From a virus, in IMG/VR virus record IMGVR_UViG_3300031857_015401, positions 1 to 64,000 of that record: 64,000 nt of DNA, one strand, 5' to 3'. A program made the translations under genes and the position numbers. Every line of letters starts with the position of its first letter. The stretch's first letter is position 1. This document shows, in pieces, positions 62,038-64,000 of this stretch. The notes under the pieces were generated by a model that did not search any database, was not told the DNA's origin, and was given only the letters and a program-made list of their open reading frames with translations.

Positions 62038-62987
62038 AGACAAAAATATTATTATTAGGTGGATATGGTTTTTTAGGTTCAAATATACACAACGAATTTA
62101 TTAATGACCAAAATTATGAAATTTTTTGTGAAAGTAGAAGAACAGATTGTGATATGTTAAATTATGAAAAATTATATCAAAAAATAAAAACAATTATGCC
62201 AAATATAATAATTTATTGTTCGGCTAATGTTGGTTCTGTTAACTATGTTACAAATTATGCCGCGGATGTTATAGATAATAATTTAAATATGTGTTTAAAT
62301 TTATACAAATCGGTTAAAAATATTAATAAAGATATTTTAATTATTAATCCATTGGCTAATTGTTCATATCCTGGTAATATAGATATACAACACGAATCTA
62401 TGTGGTGGGATGGAAAAATACACGAGTCAGTTGAGTCATTTGGTATGTTTAAAAAAACGTCATTTATTATTTCAGAATGTTACAAAAAACAGTATGGGAT
62501 AAAAACTATTAATATTATGTTAGGTGGTGGATATGGTGAAGGTGATCATACCGACGAAGAAAAGACGCACGCAATGAATGGAATAATTCTAAGAATGATA
62601 AAATCCAAAAAAAACAATGAAAATAAGTTTGTTGTTTGGGGTACAGGATCACCAATTAGGGAATGGGTTTATATGTCAGACGTTGCTAAAATAATAAAAG
62701 AAGTTATTGACAAAAATATGTATAACATTCCTAATCCTTTAAACATTGGTCAAAATAATGGAATTTCTATTTTGGATATAGTTAATATAGTTAAAGAAGA
62801 ATTAAATTATAATGGAAAAATTATTTTTGATACCACTAAGCAGGATGGTGCACCAAAAAAAGTTTTGGGGTCCACATTGTTTGATCAGTTTTTCCCAAAC
62901 TTTAAATTTACAAACCATAATGATGGTATAAAAAAAACAATTAAATATTATTTAGAAAAATATGAAAGTAATAGTATCGACTTGTGA
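62034..62987 (+). CDS. SDR sugar epimerase/reductase, GDP-L-fucose synthase-like
   Basis: 317 aa. A Rossmann start LLLGGYGFLGSNIHNEF binds NAD(P); the middle and C-terminus (SECYKKQYG, VWGTGSPIREWVYMSDVAK, NIGQNNGISILDIVNIV) match GDP-L-fucose synthase/WcaG-like SDRs. In the usual YxxxK site I read FGMFK, so the catalytic Tyr seems to be Phe, and the preceding Ser also looks changed (LANCSYPG). It may still act on a different substrate or rely on another residue. Followed by an overlapping GT-like gene. Confidence 0.75.
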   Translation: MKTKILLLGGYGFLGSNIHNEFINDQNYEIFCESRRTDCDMLNYEKLYQKIKTIMPNIIIYCSANVGSVNYVTNYAADVIDNNLNMCLNLYKSVKNINKDILIINPLANCSYPGNIDIQHESMWWDGKIHESVESFGMFKKTSFIISECYKKQYGIKTINIMLGGGYGEGDHTDEEKTHAMNGIILRMIKSKKNNENKFVVWGTGSPIREWVYMSDVAKIIKEVIDKNMYNIPNPLNIGQNNGISILDIVNIVKEELNYNGKIIFDTTKQDGAPKKVLGSTLFDQFFPNFKFTNHNDGIKKTIKYYLEKYESNSIDL

Positions 62988-63687
62988 TAAATACATAAAT
63001 TGTGTTGAAGCGTTAAAATATACATTTGATAAAAATGGGGGGTCTGATTTTGATGTTACAATACTAGGGTTTAAAGAACCAAATTTTGATTATGGAAATT
63101 GGAAATTTTTTTCTATGGGTACTGATGTTGGTCCACAAAATTTGAGTAACGATTTATGGACTTTTTTTAAAGATTTTGATGATGAAATTTTTCTTTGGTT
63201 AAATGATGACATAGTTTTAGTTGATGGTATAGATATTGAATTGTTAAATGAAATGAAAGATATGATACTAAATAACAAATCAATTGGAAGGATAACTGCA
63301 ACATCGGCAACTAAAAATCATTATGGAAATTATCCTGTCTATGAAGTTAAAGATGGTTATGAGTACCGTGAAGTACCACAAAACGCAGAATATAGACTAT
63401 CTTTAAATTCAAGTATATGGAGAACATCTTATTTTAAAAAATATTGTCAGCAAGGTGCTGGTAATTGGGTATGGGAAACAAGAAGCGATGCTTTAAATGA
63501 TGGATATACAATTTTAGGGACTATTGGTAGATACGCAATTGATTTTGGTCATCTATTTAGATTTGGTAATTTACATCTTTCACATAATTGGTATATGTCC
63601 GAATACACAAATAAAACTTTATCTGTAGAAGATAAAAATAAAGTTGAAAATATAATAAACAATAATTATAATTTATTAAAAAAATGA
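62962..63687 (+). CDS. Putative GT-A-like glycosyltransferase
   Basis: 241 aa. The segment DDEIFLWLNDDIVLVDGIDI has an NDD acidic cluster in the place of the GT-A DxD motif, and RLSLNSSIWRTSYFKKYCQQ follows in the acceptor region. Family unclear. It overlaps the SDR gene by 26 bases and the next SDR by ATGA. Confidence 0.55.
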   Translation: MKVIVSTCDKYINCVEALKYTFDKNGGSDFDVTILGFKEPNFDYGNWKFFSMGTDVGPQNLSNDLWTFFKDFDDEIFLWLNDDIVLVDGIDIELLNEMKDMILNNKSIGRITATSATKNHYGNYPVYEVKDGYEYREVPQNAEYRLSLNSSIWRTSYFKKYCQQGAGNWVWETRSDALNDGYTILGTIGRYAIDFGHLFRFGNLHLSHNWYMSEYTNKTLSVEDKNKVENIINNNYNLLKK

Positions 63688-64000
63688 AAGTATTAATAAC
63701 AGGAGGAGCCGGTTATTTAGGATCAACTTTATCTGAGTTGTTATTAGATAATGGGTATGAAGTAACAGTTTTGGATAATTTAATGTACAATCAGTTATCC
63801 ATTTTACATTTATTTAAAAAAGAAAATTTTAAATTTATAAATGGGGATGTTAGAGATAAAAGTCTATTAAAGTCACTTGTTAATTTAAACGATGTTTTAA
63901 TACCTTTAGCCGCTATTGTAGGTATGCCAGCTTGTAAATCAAACGAGCAATTAGCAATAGATGTTAATTTTGAACAAATTAAAACAATTGTTGAGTTTAT
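63684..64000 (+). CDS. NAD-dependent epimerase/dehydratase (SDR), partial (C-terminus off the right edge)
   Basis: About 105 codons from the ATG at 63684 run off the right edge. The N-terminus MKVLITGGAGYLGSTLSELL is the classic nucleotide-binding loop of extended SDR sugar enzymes, followed by VTVLDNLMYN and FINGDVRDKSLL, then PLAAIVGMPAC. Substrate cannot be deduced from the visible part. It continues the glycan operon (ATGA overlap). Confidence 0.85.
   Translation, partial: MKVLITGGAGYLGSTLSELLLDNGYEVTVLDNLMYNQLSILHLFKKENFKFINGDVRDKSLLKSLVNLNDVLIPLAAIVGMPACKSNEQLAIDVNFEQIKTIVEF

Noticed and set aside
1-64000. tRNA genes or lysogeny genes (integrase, repressor, attachment site)
   Set aside because: None were seen on reading; a dedicated tRNAscan/covariance search was not possible. 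The ribbon-helix-helix candidate is too small and isolated to indicate lysogeny.

Overview
The window is a fragment of an AT-rich, strictly lytic-type, T4-like contractile-tailed phage genome (myovirus morphology). The diagnosis rests on recognisable T4-type modules: replication/recombination genes (gp41 helicase, RNase H/FEN, UvsX, gp32 SSB, family-B gp43 polymerase), baseplate wedge genes (gp6, gp25, a gp53-like protein), a tape-measure-like protein, gp26, tail tube (gp19), tail sheath (gp18) and a gp13-like neck protein. No integrase, repressor, rRNA, tRNA or CRISPR array was seen. Starts are almost never preceded by a Shine-Dalgarno sequence and upstream regions are A/T-only, which fits a Bacteroidota-type host, but that is an inference and not proof.

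Layout. (1) 1-3660, minus strand: a carboxypeptidase-regulatory-like structural protein running off the left edge, then gp6 and gp25. (2) 3708-10876, minus: a small Cys-rich protein, a B12-dependent ribonucleotide reductase, gp41, RNase H, UvsX, gp32 and small unknowns, i.e. the replication/recombination unit. (3) 10979-32498, minus: a repeat-containing acidic protein, two giant structural proteins (2145 and 1952 aa) separated by a gp53-like protein, tape measure, gp26 plus an overlapping 59-aa ORF, tube, HAD-like enzyme and an unusually large sheath. (4) 32637-38745: a tiny plus-strand ribbon-helix-helix-like gene, two minus-strand tail-completion genes, then a plus-strand island with a SNF2 helicase, a zinc-metalloprotease/superoxide-dismutase fusion and a neck protein. 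(5) 38742-47391, minus: DNA polymerase and a fibre/adhesin cluster with collagen-like repeats and a LamG-like domain. (6) 47443-49952, plus: five small proteins, ended by a strong terminator. (7) 50040-64000, plus: about 14 kb of tightly overlapping glycan genes (glycosyltransferases, UDP-GlcNAc 2-epimerase, mini DegT-type aminotransferases, SDR sugar enzymes, acetyltransferases, methyltransferases), with a DEDD exonuclease and a dUTPase embedded, running off the right edge.

Genes are packed end to end; no gap exceeds 300 bases (the longest, at 32499-32636, is AT-rich upstream DNA). Nearly every transcription unit carries a sense-strand TATTTATA-like box a few to a few tens of bases before its first ATG, a plausible phage promoter class with very short or no 5' leaders. 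The most unusual items are the metalloprotease-SOD fusion, the inverted TATA-like box system, the gp26 overlap/frameshift candidate, the roughly 54-aa repeats in the 1952-aa tail protein, and the large phage-borne glycan operon with paired truncated aminotransferases.
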